The notes under the pieces: model-generated
The model's database searches: none
Seen by the model: the letters and a program-made list of their open reading frames with translations, nothing else
Told to the model about the DNA's origin: nothing
Position numbers and translations under genes: made by a program
Assembly (NCBI GenBank): GCA_038123715.1
Contig: JAYPAN010000001.1
Location: forward strand, 62,001 to 126,000
Direction of reading: 5' to 3'
DNA from: JAYPAN01 sp038123715
Lineage (GTDB): Bacteria > Pseudomonadota > Alphaproteobacteria > RS24
DNA length: 64,000 bases
Shown here: piece by piece, positions 17,175 through 25,973 of the stretch
How the letters are laid out: each line of letters begins with the position of its first letter
Position numbering within the stretch: position 1 is the first letter of the stretch

Positions 17175-17996
17175 TCAGAGCGTAATTTCACCGGATTTTG
17201 TTTTGCGCAACTGTGTGTCGGTCGTTTCCTCAGTTTTGAGGTCAATGTCGAAAAACAGGCCGATTTCCTTGGCCAATTTATGCCAAATCGGGCGCACAAT
17301 TTCCTCGTTCAACATAAATAAATTAGCTGTCGGTGTGAGATAGACAACGCCGTTTTCCTTAGATGTTTCAATCAAGCCCTGCTCGTTCAAATCATTTTTG
17401 AATGTGCGGAAGGATTCATGGCTGATATTATAATTCTGTCTCACCGATTTCGCGGCGATGGATGTGCCTTCCTCCAAGGTGGCCAGCAGGCAGAATATGC
17501 TGCGTTTGACGGGCGAACGGAAAATATTGCGGTGATTTCGACAACTATGGGCTTGCCGAGCCCATTGATTGATGATTTTGAGCGCCAGAATGCTGAACTC
17601 TTGTTGCCTTGCCGCGTTGCTCGACATTATGTCTCGAGTTAGGTCTGATGGCAGGCTTTTACCAATGCCTCGGTCAATTGCATCAATCACCAGTCTGGTT
17701 AAAAACGGTGTCGGCCTGATTATGTGACCCGATTTTTGCGACACTTCCACAAGCTTGGCTTCTTCTGCATCGCGCAAATAAAGCCTTATGGTTTCCGAGC
17801 TGTTATCGGTCAGTTCCGCCAAATTACCAGGCGTGACTTGATGGCCGAGCATATTGGATAAAACCAGATATTCAGAACACAGACGAAAGGCTAATGAATA
17901 GCTGGATGACAGACTTTCTCTCAGGCCTTCATTCGCCACCGCTTGGGTAACGATCCCTTTGAACATATCATAACATATTGACTTTTTGTTTGTCAT
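17175..17996 (-). CDS. Unrecognised protein with two winged-helix-like segments
   Basis: A 273-residue soluble protein that I cannot assign to a family. It has two helix-turn-helix/wing-like stretches: residues about 53-90 (LAELTDNSSETIRLYLRDAE, then LVEVSQKSG) and about 185-235 (SIAAKSVRQNYNISHESFRT, then LNEQGLIETSKENGVVYLT). This suggests a DNA-binding regulator with duplicated winged helices. ATG 17996 is preferred because GAGGGG precedes it; ATG 18044 would extend it by 16 residues. The coding sequence and leader are more A/T-rich than their neighbours, which may point to horizontal origin. Two inverted repeats lie just upstream. It is downstream of pdhC on the same strand, 83 bp away. 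Confidence 0.7.
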   Translation of the reverse strand: MTNKKSICYDMFKGIVTQAVANEGLRESLSSSYSLAFRLCSEYLVLSNMLGHQVTPGNLAELTDNSSETIRLYLRDAEEAKLVEVSQKSGHIIRPTPFLTRLVIDAIDRGIGKSLPSDLTRDIMSSNAARQQEFSILALKIINQWARQAHSCRNHRNIFRSPVKRSIFCLLATLEEGTSIAAKSVRQNYNISHESFRTFKNDLNEQGLIETSKENGVVYLTPTANLFMLNEEIVRPIWHKLAKEIGLFFDIDLKTEETTDTQLRKTKSGEITL

Positions 17997-18013
17997 GCCC
18001 CACCCCTCAGTAA

Positions 18014-18068
18014 GAAGTCTGGAGAAAAACTGACTTCGTTTCAATATTTTTTTTGCAAACGCAAAAAA
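18014..18068. promoter_or_regulatory. Two inverted repeats upstream of the winged-helix gene
   Basis: GAAGTC (18014-18019) and GACTTC (18032-18037) form a 6-bp inverted repeat with a 12-bp spacer. TTTTTTGC (18049-18056) and GCAAAAAA (18061-18068) form a perfect 8-bp inverted repeat with a 4-bp loop. Both lie between the pdhC stop and ATG 17996. They may be operators for autoregulation, or the second may act as a weak terminator for the pdh operon. Confidence 0.4.
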
Positions 18069-18079
18069 TGTCTATTGTT

Positions 18080-19021
18080 CTAGAGAGATAAAAGCAGCGG
18101 TTTACTTACATAATCGCGCAGCACAGACAGGAAATTCGCACCCACAGCGCCATCAATGGCGCGATGGTCGCAAGACAAGGTGACGCGCATTGTCTTGGTT
18201 TCAACAATTTCGTCGCCATGTTTTTCAAGATGGCTGCTTGTGCCGCCAACCGCCAATATCGCCGCTTGTGGCGGGTTGATAACGGCGGTGAATTGGTCAA
18301 TACCGAACATGCCGAGATTGGATACGGAGAAACTGCCGCCTTCATATTGCGACGGCTTCAGCCGCTTTTCGCGCGCCAGCGCCGCCAGAGATTTGATATC
18401 CTGAGATATATCGACAATGGATCTGTCGTCGCATTTGGTGACAATCGGCGTGATAAGCCCGTCGGGCAGGGCAACGGCAACGCCAATATCGGCGTGATGA
18501 TGGCGCAAAATGGCGTCACCGGCAAAGGACACATTGACTTCCGGCACATCCATCAGGGCAAGCGCACAGGCGCGCACCAGCAAATCATTGACCGAGACTT
18601 TTTGTCCCCGGTCGGCCAGTGCCTCATTCATGCGTTCGCGAAAGGCCAGCAATGCGTCAACCGGCAAAGCCATAGTCAGGTAAAAATGCGGTAATTCCTG
18701 CATGGATTGGGTCAGCCGCTTGGCAATGGCGGCGCGCATCGGGTCGATTTTTTCTTCCGTATAGCTGTCGGCTTGATAGAACAGCCGCGCATCGGGCAGG
18801 CTGGCAATTGCCGGTGCAGGCGCGGCGCTGGCTGGGGCTGCGGTTTGCGGGCTTGCCGCCGCACTTCCCGTCACTTTACCGGCAAGTGCCGCTTCAATAT
18901 CGCGTTTGATGATGCGCCCATTCGGCCCGCTGCCGGTCAGCGATTGCAAATCCACACCTTGCTCTTGCGCCATATGACGCGCCAGAGGTGAAGCGATAAT
19001 CCGATTGCTGCCCGTTGCCAT
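18080..19021 (-). CDS. pdhC: Pyruvate dehydrogenase E2 (dihydrolipoyl acetyltransferase) lacking a lipoyl domain
   Basis: A 313-residue E2 component. It begins almost directly with the E3/E1-binding peripheral domain (residues 6-44, SPLARHMAQEQGVDLQSLTG and GPNGRIIKRDIEAAL), then an Ala/Pro-rich linker (45-80) and the trimer-forming acetyltransferase domain with the catalytic motif DHRAIDG near the C-terminus. The N-terminal lipoyl domain that bacterial E2 proteins normally have is absent. This is not a wrong start: ATG 19021 is one base after the pdhB stop (TGATATG), leaving no room. The E1-beta encoded upstream carries a lipoyl domain instead. No E3 (lpd) gene is adjacent. The typical alphaproteobacterial E2 is about 420-450 residues. 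Confidence 0.92.
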   Translation of the reverse strand: MATGSNRIIASPLARHMAQEQGVDLQSLTGSGPNGRIIKRDIEAALAGKVTGSAAASPQTAAPASAAPAPAIASLPDARLFYQADSYTEEKIDPMRAAIAKRLTQSMQELPHFYLTMALPVDALLAFRERMNEALADRGQKVSVNDLLVRACALALMDVPEVNVSFAGDAILRHHHADIGVAVALPDGLITPIVTKCDDRSIVDISQDIKSLAALAREKRLKPSQYEGGSFSVSNLGMFGIDQFTAVINPPQAAILAVGGTSSHLEKHGDEIVETKTMRVTLSCDHRAIDGAVGANFLSVLRDYVSKPLLLSL

Positions 19022-19022
19022 A

Positions 19023-20450
19023 TCAGCCTTCCCGATAATAGCAGGCGCGTTTGGCAGCGGCGACAATCTGGTCGATTTGCGGCAGCGCCAGCGCTTCGAG
19101 ATTGGCGGCATAGGGCATTGGCACATCGGCACCGGTGACCGCTTCAATCGGCGCATCAAGCGCGTCAAAAGCCCGCCTTTGCACTTGCGCGGCCAGTTCC
19201 GAGCCAATCGAGCAAATCGGCCAGCCTTCCTCGACAGTTACCATGCGGTTGGTCTTATTAACCGAATTGACCACTGTGCCAATATCAAGCGGGCGCAGGC
19301 TGCGTAAATCAATCACTTCAGCCTGTATGCCGCTATCAGCCAGTGCTTGCGCGGCTTCGAGACAATGGCTGACACCGCGCGCATAGCTGACCAAAGTTAC
19401 ATCACTGCCGGCGCGCGCAATCCGCGCCCGACCGATAGGCAGCACATAATCATCCCAATCCGGCACGGCTTCGACATTGGCATAAAGCAATTCATGTTCA
19501 AGAAACACAACAGGGTTGGGGTCACGAATGGCGGCTTTCAAAAGCCCTTTGGCTTCTGCCGCAGTGGATGGCGTCAGCACGATAAGCCCCGGCACATGGG
19601 CATACCAGGCCGCGTAATCTTGGCTGTGCTGCGCCGCGACGCGCGAGGCTGTGCCATTGGGGCCGCGAAACACAATCGGGCAGGCAAGCTGACCGCCCGA
19701 CATATAGCGTGTCTTGGCAGCGCTGTTGATGATTTGGTCAATCGCCTGCATGGCAAAATTGAATGTCATAAACTCGACCACCGGCCGCAGACCGGCAAAG
19801 GCCGCCCCGACACCGAGACCGGCAATCGCATGTTCGGTAATTGGCGTGTCAATCACCCGCCGGTCGCCAAACTCATCGAGCAGGCCTTGTGTTACTTTGT
19901 ATGCGCCCTGATATTCGCCGACTTCCTCGCCCATAATGAACACATTGTCATCGCGGCGCATCTCTTCGGCCAGCGCGTCGCGCAGTGCTTCGCGCATGGG
20001 GATTTCCGGCGATTGCGTGCCATCGGGCAAGGGCAGGTCTTCCGGTGCTGGCGCGGTTTCGGGCGCATGGGGCGGTGTTTCCTGCGGAGCAGGGGTGTCG
20101 GCTGTCGGCTCTTGGGGGGCTGGTGTCGGCGTGTCTTGTTCGGCTGGCGCAGCAGGGGCAGCAGCAGGGGCATCGCCCAGCGCGCTGTCAACCGCCGAGG
20201 CATCTTCGCCATCCAGTAATAAGACGGCAATCGGCTCATTGACATTTATCAAATCCGGCCCGGCCTCAACCAGCAGCTTGCCGACCACACCATCATCAAT
20301 CGCTTCAAGTTCGACAATCGCCTTGTCGGTTTCAATTTCAGCCAGAATATCACCGGAGCGCACTGTGTCATTTTCATCGACCAGCCATTGCGCGACTTTG
20401 CCATTTTCCATTGTTGGCGACAAAGCGGGCATCAGTATTTTAATTGCCAT
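19023..20450 (-). CDS. pdhB: Pyruvate dehydrogenase E1 beta with N-terminal lipoyl domain
   Basis: A 475-residue E1-beta subunit. Residues 1-77 are a lipoyl domain with the lipoyl-lysine Lys43 in EIETDKAIVE. Residues about 85-150 form a flexible Ala/Pro/Thr-rich linker, and about 150-475 are the transketolase-like E1-beta domain (MREALRDALAEEMRRDDNVF, FMTFNFAMQAIDQIINSAAK, GTASRVAAQHSQDY). A lipoyl domain on E1-beta is known in Alphaproteobacteria. It overlaps pdhA by 11 bp, and the pdhC ATG follows its stop after one base. ATG 20450 is chosen because the lipoyl domain starts there. Confidence 0.95.
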   Translation of the reverse strand: MAIKILMPALSPTMENGKVAQWLVDENDTVRSGDILAEIETDKAIVELEAIDDGVVGKLLVEAGPDLINVNEPIAVLLLDGEDASAVDSALGDAPAAAPAAPAEQDTPTPAPQEPTADTPAPQETPPHAPETAPAPEDLPLPDGTQSPEIPMREALRDALAEEMRRDDNVFIMGEEVGEYQGAYKVTQGLLDEFGDRRVIDTPITEHAIAGLGVGAAFAGLRPVVEFMTFNFAMQAIDQIINSAAKTRYMSGGQLACPIVFRGPNGTASRVAAQHSQDYAAWYAHVPGLIVLTPSTAAEAKGLLKAAIRDPNPVVFLEHELLYANVEAVPDWDDYVLPIGRARIARAGSDVTLVSYARGVSHCLEAAQALADSGIQAEVIDLRSLRPLDIGTVVNSVNKTNRMVTVEEGWPICSIGSELAAQVQRRAFDALDAPIEAVTGADVPMPYAANLEALALPQIDQIVAAAKRACYYREG

Positions 20451-21501
20451 TTTCAACCTCGTTGTCGGCAAGAATATCGGTCATCAATTCGGACGCGTCG
20501 GGAAGCGGGCTTTCCAGTGAAAAGTCTATCGCTTCTTCTATCGCATCTTTAATTTGGTTTTGTTTTTGCTTGAGGCTGGCCTCATCGCTCAGCCCGCTTT
20601 CAATAAGTCGGTTTTGCACCAGCATGATTGGGTCGGTTTCTTCGCGCACTTTATTGACTTCTTCGCGTTTGCGATATTTGGCTGGGTCGGACATGGAATG
20701 GCCGCGATAGCGATAGGTGAGCATTTCGAGAATATAGGGGCCTTTGCCATCGCGCACCCATTGGGCGGCGCGGCTGCCAGCCTCATAAACTGCCTCCACA
20801 TCCATGCCATCGACTTGTTCGCCGGGGATTGAGAAACTTTGCCCGCGTTGTGACAGATTGGTTTGCGCCGAAGCGCGCTCAATGCTGGTTCCCATAGCAT
20901 AGCGGTTATTTTCGATAATATAGACGCAAGGCAACAGCCATAATTCAGCCATGTTGAAGCTTTCATAGACCTGCCCCTGATTGGCAGCACCATCGCCGAA
21001 ATAAACGAAAGAGACATTGCCATTGTCGCGATAGCGATTGGCAAAGGCCAGACCTGTGCCAATCGGCACTTGCGCGCCGACAATGCCATGACCGCCATAG
21101 AAGTTTTTCTCGACACTGAACATATGCATTGAGCCGCCTTTGCCTTTGGAATAGCCGTCGCGGCGACCGGTCAGCTCGGCCATGACATATTTCGGCTCCA
21201 TGCCGCAGGCCAGCATATGCGCGTGATCGCGATAGCCGGTTATCACTTGGTCACCTTGCTTGGCGACGGCTTGCATGCCGACAACCACCGCTTCTTGCCC
21301 GATATAAAGATGACAAAAGCCGCCAATTTCACCCATGGCGTAAATCTGTCCGCAGCGTTCTTCAAACCGCCTGATGACCTGCATGTCATACCACATGGTA
21401 AGAAGGTCGGGCGTCGCCGCCGATTTGTCCTTAGTCGATTTTGCCCGCGTTTTCGGGGCGGCTGTCGCCGCTTTGCGAGCCGTTGATTTTTTTCCTGACA
21501 T
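20440..21501 (-). CDS. pdhA: Pyruvate dehydrogenase E1 alpha
   Basis: A 353-residue E1-alpha subunit that decarboxylates pyruvate with thiamine diphosphate. The cofactor motif GDGAANQGQVYESFNMAEL...ENN is intact, as are the phosphorylation-loop-like segment YRYRGHSMSDPAKYR and the substrate region GGFCHLYIGQEAVVVG. The N-terminal 30 residues are Lys/Ala/Thr-rich and probably disordered. It is the first gene of the pdhA-pdhB-pdhC operon. Its promoter should lie in the 280-bp divergent spacer with the amidohydrolase gene. Confidence 0.96.
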   Translation of the reverse strand: MSGKKSTARKAATAAPKTRAKSTKDKSAATPDLLTMWYDMQVIRRFEERCGQIYAMGEIGGFCHLYIGQEAVVVGMQAVAKQGDQVITGYRDHAHMLACGMEPKYVMAELTGRRDGYSKGKGGSMHMFSVEKNFYGGHGIVGAQVPIGTGLAFANRYRDNGNVSFVYFGDGAANQGQVYESFNMAELWLLPCVYIIENNRYAMGTSIERASAQTNLSQRGQSFSIPGEQVDGMDVEAVYEAGSRAAQWVRDGKGPYILEMLTYRYRGHSMSDPAKYRKREEVNKVREETDPIMLVQNRLIESGLSDEASLKQKQNQIKDAIEEAIDFSLESPLPDASELMTDILADNEVENGN

Positions 21502-21781
21502 TTTCCCCTCGCGTCTGGAATATCAAAAGCCAATTTGTTAATGCCCCGCTTTGGCGCAATGCGCCATAGCAAAATGCGGCTTCGGGGAAATTTGCACGGG
21601 CATTACAAAAACGGCCAATCACGCGACATATTGCAATCGGCAGGGTGGGGTTTTCTTGCATAAAATTACCTGCCCTTGCGGCGCGGTTCGGGTGCAGGCT
21701 TGCCTTGGGTGCAGAATTGGCATTACACTTCTATGCAAAAGACCAATAGGGCAATGGAGGAGAGGCCAATGGGAGACGCGC

Positions 21782-23521
21782 ATGGCCACACATGACTTAA
21801 TTATTCGCAACGGGCTGGTCTATGACGGCACGGGCGACGCGCCGTTCGAGGCCGATATCACCATTGATAATGGCGTGATTAGCATGCTCGGCAAATTCTC
21901 CGGGAAGGGGCGTGAGGAAATTGACGCCAAAGGACAAATCGTGACGCCCGGTTTTGTGGATGTGCATACGCATTATGACGGGCAGGCCACATGGGGTGAT
22001 GCGCTTGACCCGTCCTCTTTGCATGGTGTGACAACCGCCATTATGGGCAATTGCGGGGTCGGCTTTGCACCAGTGCATGATGACGACCATGACCGGCTGA
22101 TTCAATTGATGGAAGGGGTAGAAGATATTCCGTTTCCGGTGCTGGCCGAGGGATTGCCTTGGAAATGGCGGTCATTCCCCGATTATCTCGATTATCTCAC
22201 CGACCGGCCTTTTGACATAGACCTTGGCGCGCAATTGCCCCATGCCGCCATGCGTGTGCATGTGATGGGTCAACGCGGTGTTGACCGGGAGCCGGCCACT
22301 GCCGAGGATATCGCGCAAATGCAGGCAATAGCTGAAGAAGCGGTCAATGCCGGTGCGCTGGGTTTTACCTCGTCGCGCACATTGAACCACAGAAGCTCAA
22401 CCGGTGACCCGACGCCAACCCTGACCGCCGGTGAAGAAGAATTGCTCGGTATTGCGATGGGGCTGGCCAAGGCCGGCAAGGGCGTGTTGCAATTTGTGTC
22501 CGATTTTGACGATGGGCCTGCCGAGCGCGCCATGCTACGCCGTCTGGTTGAGCAATCAGGCCGACCGCTTTCCGTTTCTATCGCACAGGCCAATTCCAAG
22601 CCGACATTGTGGCGCGAATTGACCGATTGGCTGGAACAGGGCATGGCGGATGGTCTGGCCATGCGCGGGCAAGTGGGGCCGCGTCCGGTCGGTGTTTTGC
22701 TGGGGCTTGATTTGACATTGAACCCGTTTTCCGGTCATCCGAGTTTCCAGAAAATCGCCCATTTGCCGCGCGAGGAGAAAGTCACGGCACTGCGCGACCC
22801 TGTTTTTCGGGATAATCTGCTGGCCGAGCAGGGTGACAAGGAAAATCCGTTTGTGCGCGCCTTGCTGGCTAATTTCGGCAGCATGTTTGTGCTGACCGAC
22901 CCGCCCGATTATGAGCCGACGCGCGACAAAACTATTGCCGCCATTGCCGCGCAGCGCGGCGACACTGCCGAGGCGGTGGCGTTGGATTTAATGCTGGCCA
23001 ATGACGGGCGCGGCGTTCTCTATTTCCCGTTTTTGAATTATGCCGATGGCAATCTTGAATCGACCCGCACCATGCTGATGAGCGAAGCGACCATTCCCGG
23101 CCTGTCAGATGGCGGCGCGCATGTCGGGATGATTTGCGACGGTTCGTTTCCCACCACTTTACTGGTGCATTGGGCGCGCGACCGCACGCGCGGTGACAAG
23201 TTGCCGCTTGAGTTTCTTGTCAAACGCCAATCGCATGACACGGCAAGCTGGATTGGCTTGCATGACAGAGGGCTGATTAAACCCGGCTATCGAGCCGATT
23301 TGAATGTGATTGATTTTGACAGGCTGCGCCTGCATTTGCCGGAAGTGACTTATGACCTGCCGGCAGGCGGGCGGCGGCTGATGCAACGGGCGGACGGCTA
23401 TACGGCGACCATTGTTAAAGGCGCAATTACCTATTTGAATGGCAGCCCCACCGGTCATAAGCCGGGGCGTCTGGTGCGCGGCGCACAAGCCGCACCAGTG
23501 CAGGCTTTGGCGGCTGAATAG
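21782..23521 (+). CDS. D-aminoacylase / N-acyl-D-amino-acid deacylase family amidohydrolase
   Basis: A 579-residue zinc-dependent amidohydrolase. The first metal motif is GFVDVHTHYDGQATWGD, followed by GNCGVGFAPV, which is typical of the D-aminoacylase/dihydroorotase-like subfamily. The C-terminal part has the usual KPGYRADLNVIDFDRL segment. Expected substrates are N-acyl-D-amino acids or related amides, but this subfamily is broad and poorly assigned. ATG 21782 is chosen from homology to the family start (THDLIIRNGLVYDGTG); the frame stays open upstream to 21551 but that part has no family match. The 280-bp spacer to pdhA (21502-21781) holds a possible promoter: TTGCCT, 18 bases, TACACT. Confidence 0.88.
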   Translation: MATHDLIIRNGLVYDGTGDAPFEADITIDNGVISMLGKFSGKGREEIDAKGQIVTPGFVDVHTHYDGQATWGDALDPSSLHGVTTAIMGNCGVGFAPVHDDDHDRLIQLMEGVEDIPFPVLAEGLPWKWRSFPDYLDYLTDRPFDIDLGAQLPHAAMRVHVMGQRGVDREPATAEDIAQMQAIAEEAVNAGALGFTSSRTLNHRSSTGDPTPTLTAGEEELLGIAMGLAKAGKGVLQFVSDFDDGPAERAMLRRLVEQSGRPLSVSIAQANSKPTLWRELTDWLEQGMADGLAMRGQVGPRPVGVLLGLDLTLNPFSGHPSFQKIAHLPREEKVTALRDPVFRDNLLAEQGDKENPFVRALLANFGSMFVLTDPPDYEPTRDKTIAAIAAQRGDTAEAVALDLMLANDGRGVLYFPFLNYADGNLESTRTMLMSEATIPGLSDGGAHVGMICDGSFPTTLLVHWARDRTRGDKLPLEFLVKRQSHDTASWIGLHDRGLIKPGYRADLNVIDFDRLRLHLPEVTYDLPAGGRRLMQRADGYTATIVKGAITYLNGSPTGHKPGRLVRGAQAAPVQALAAE

Positions 23522-23685
23522 GCCGGTTTTCTGCGCTAATTCACAGGGTTTGCGCTAGCCTGTTGGTGAATCACACTTGGTCGGAAAGAATCCTTTTAAC
23601 GACTCAGTGAATCAGACACTCTCATTTTCATAACCTACAAGGCAGCGGCGTTTGAAAAGGCTGTTTGCAGGAAAGGGACGGGAAT

Positions 23686-24186
23686 ATGAGTTCAGCTTTG
23701 GCGACAGACATTCAGCATATTGAGCATCCGATTGATGCGATTGAGACGCTTGCCGCCGCGCGCGAATGGCCTTTCGAGCGTGGCACGGAAGACGATATGA
23801 ATGTCTGTGTTTCCGGCGCCCATTGCGATTTTCATCTGGCGATAAGCTGGCGGCCTGACCTTGGCGGCTTGCATGTTGCCAGTGTGCTGGATACGCGCGC
23901 ACCGCAAAGCAAACGACAAGAAGTGCATGAATTACTGGCGCTGATAAATGAGCAGTTATGGCTCGGTCATTTCGATATCTGGTCGGGTGATGGGGCGATT
24001 TTGTTCCGCAACACCATGTTTGTCAGTGGCGATGGCCTGTCGGAAAGCCAGTGCGAGGAACTCATCAATCATGCGTTGGAAACCTGCGAGCGATTTTTTC
24101 CGGCTTTTCAATTCCTGATTTGGGCCAGCCATTCGCCGCGTGAGGCGCTGGAAAGCAGCCTGTTTGAAACGCGCGGCGATGCCTGA
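23686..24186 (+). CDS. YbjN domain-containing protein
   Basis: A 166-residue protein of the YbjN family, which has a type III secretion chaperone-like fold but no established biochemical role. The family pattern (WPFERGTEDDM, then FHLAISWRPDLGGLHVAS, then NEQLWLGHFDIW) is clear. It directly precedes proC, as in many Alphaproteobacteria, and overlaps it by 8 bp. ATG 23686 has an AAAGGGACGGGA ribosome site. In the 164-bp spacer upstream there is an imperfect stem (ATTCA...TGAAT, CAGG/CCTG) at 23539-23571 without a T-run. Confidence 0.85.
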   Translation: MSSALATDIQHIEHPIDAIETLAAAREWPFERGTEDDMNVCVSGAHCDFHLAISWRPDLGGLHVASVLDTRAPQSKRQEVHELLALINEQLWLGHFDIWSGDGAILFRNTMFVSGDGLSESQCEELINHALETCERFFPAFQFLIWASHSPREALESSLFETRGDA

Positions 24187-25087
24187 CAATGATTTGCCTG
24201 ACAATGATATGCCCGACAGCGCTGTGAACCGAGGGCAGGCGGAGACGCTCGGCGCGGCGCGTCTCTTGCTGGTCGGCGGCGGTAAAATGGGGTCAGCCTT
24301 ATTGGATGGCTGGCTGCAATCAAGCGTGACCGCTGGGCAAGTCATGGTGCAAGAACCCGCCCCTTCCGATTTTTTGCAATCCCTGTCGGTGCAAGGGTTG
24401 GCGCTGAACCCGACACAGGCGGCGCTTTCCGACCAGCCGCCGGATATTGTTGTTCTGGCCGTCAAGCCGCAATTGGCCGACAAGGTTTTGCCGCCCTTGG
24501 CCGCGTCATTGCCGGAAAATGCTCTTTGCATATCTTTGATGGCTGGGCTGCCAATACACCGGCTGGCTGATTTTTTGCCGATGCATAAGGCAATTATCCG
24601 CACCATGCCCAATACACCGGCGGCGATTCAGCAGGGCATGACCGCGCTGTTTGCCGCGCCTGCCGTATCGCCTGAACAAAAGCAACAAGCCGCCGCGTTA
24701 ATGGCTGCGGTCGGCGCAACAATTTGGCTGGATGATGAAAATCTGATGGATGCCGTGACCGCGATTAGCGGGTCGGGGCCTGCCTATATTTTTTACATGG
24801 CCGAGGCGATGGTCAATTGCGGTGAGACGCTGGGTCTGCCATCGGAGACGGCGCGCCAACTGGCTTTGCAAACCCTTATCGGGGCTGCCGCCATGCTTGA
24901 TGCGCCGGAAGCCGACCCGAAGGCATTGCGGCATGATGTAACCTCACCCGGCGGCACAACCGAAGCGGCGCTGGATGTGCTGACCGGAGACGGCAATGGC
25001 GGCGGGCTGCAAAACCTGATGCGCCACGCCACGCAAGCCGCTGTCGAGCGCGCCCGTCAATTGGCGCGACCGGCAGAAGACAGCTAG
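24179..25087 (+). CDS. proC: Pyrroline-5-carboxylate reductase
   Basis: A 302-residue enzyme for the last step of proline synthesis, reducing pyrroline-5-carboxylate with NAD(P)H. The Rossmann motif LLVGGGKMGSALL is near residue 30, and the C-terminal dimerisation signature (DVTSPGGTTEAALDVL) is intact. Its start is inside the last codons of the ybjN gene (ATGCCTGA overlap). The first residues read MPDNDLPDND and come from a 15-bp tandem duplication; a second ATG at 24209 gives another possible start nearer to the Rossmann fold. Confidence 0.95.
   Translation: MPDNDLPDNDMPDSAVNRGQAETLGAARLLLVGGGKMGSALLDGWLQSSVTAGQVMVQEPAPSDFLQSLSVQGLALNPTQAALSDQPPDIVVLAVKPQLADKVLPPLAASLPENALCISLMAGLPIHRLADFLPMHKAIIRTMPNTPAAIQQGMTALFAAPAVSPEQKQQAAALMAAVGATIWLDDENLMDAVTAISGSGPAYIFYMAEAMVNCGETLGLPSETARQLALQTLIGAAAMLDAPEADPKALRHDVTSPGGTTEAALDVLTGDGNGGGLQNLMRHATQAAVERARQLARPAEDS
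24181..24225. repeat. 15-bp tandem repeat across the ybjN stop and the proC start
   Basis: Units GCCTGACAATGATTT (24181-24195), GCCTGACAATGATAT (24196-24210) and GCCCGACAGCGCTGT (24211-24225). The first pair matches at 14 of 15 positions, the second at 10 of 15. The unit is a multiple of three, so it adds in-frame residues to proC while the ybjN stop lies in the first unit. Confidence 0.8.
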
Positions 25088-25090
25088 ATT

Positions 25091-25936
25091 TTACAGGTCA
25101 AATTGGTCGAAATCGCTGGCATCATGGCGCTCGGCCAGACCTTTATGACTGTCCCAGACGCGATTGACAATGCGCCCGCGCTTGACGCCGGGGCGCGCGG
25201 CCAATTCATCAGCCCAACGAATGACATTTGTGTATTCATGGACTTGCAGAAACTCGGCGGATTCATATAACAGCCCTTTGGCAAGCCCGCCATACCACGG
25301 ATAAATTGCCATATCGGCGATTGAATAATCACCGGCAAAAAACTGATTTTCGGCCAAATGCTTGTCCAGCACATCAAGCTGGCGTTTGACTTCCATCGCA
25401 AAGCGGTCAATCGGATATTCCAGCTTGACCGGCGCATAGGCGTAAAAATGACCAAAGCCGCCGCCCAGATAAGGCGCGCTGCCCATTTGCCAGAACAGCC
25501 AAGACAGACATTCAGCGCGTGCCGCGCCGTCCGGCAAAAAGGCACCAAATTTCTCGGCCAGATAAACAAGAATGGCAGCACTTTCAAACACCCGCACTGG
25601 CGGGTCGGTGGTGTGATCCATCATGGCGGGGATTTTGGAATTGGGATTGGCGGACACAAAGCCGCTGCCAAACTGGTCGCCTTCACCGATATTGACCAGC
25701 CAAGCATCATATTCAGCACCGGCATGGCCAAGCTCCAGCAATTCTTCGAGCATAATTGTGACTTTTACGCCATTGGGTGTGCCGAGCGAATAAAGCTGTA
25801 TCGGGTGCTTGCCGACTTGCAAATCCTTGTCATGTGTCGCACCGGCAATTGGTCGGTTGATATTGGCAAAGCGGCCACCGCTTTCCTTGTCCCATGTCCA
25901 GACTTTCGGCGGTGTATATTCTTCAGCACTCATCAT
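25091..25936 (-). CDS. yghU: YghU-like glutathione transferase / disulfide-bond reductase
   Basis: A 281-residue GST of the YghU group, longer than ordinary GSTs because of an N-terminal extension (residues 1-45, including ANINRPIAGATHDKDLQVGKH). The thioredoxin-fold part has LYSLGTPNGVKVTIMLEEL, NPNSKIPAMMDH and FESAAILVYLAEKFG; the helical domain has the ADMAIYPWY segment. YghU binds two glutathione molecules and reduces disulfides. ATG 25936 is directly followed by an in-frame ATG at 25933, and a GGGAGA ribosome site serves either. It converges on proC with only 3 bp between the stops. Confidence 0.9.
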   Translation of the reverse strand: MMSAEEYTPPKVWTWDKESGGRFANINRPIAGATHDKDLQVGKHPIQLYSLGTPNGVKVTIMLEELLELGHAGAEYDAWLVNIGEGDQFGSGFVSANPNSKIPAMMDHTTDPPVRVFESAAILVYLAEKFGAFLPDGAARAECLSWLFWQMGSAPYLGGGFGHFYAYAPVKLEYPIDRFAMEVKRQLDVLDKHLAENQFFAGDYSIADMAIYPWYGGLAKGLLYESAEFLQVHEYTNVIRWADELAARPGVKRGRIVNRVWDSHKGLAERHDASDFDQFDL

Positions 25937-25973
25937 TGTCTCCCTGCTAAATGAGGAGACAGTCTATGCTGAA

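Noticed and set aside
17175..18044. Prophage or integrated element around the winged-helix gene
   Set aside because: Only one gene has odd composition; there is no integrase, no attachment-site duplication and no other phage gene, and tRNA-Leu at 3589 is not flanked by a repeat of its 3' end that I can see.
21551..21781. 77-codon upstream extension of the amidohydrolase
   Set aside because: The extension is Cys-rich and unlike the family; the family N-terminus begins at ATG 21782.
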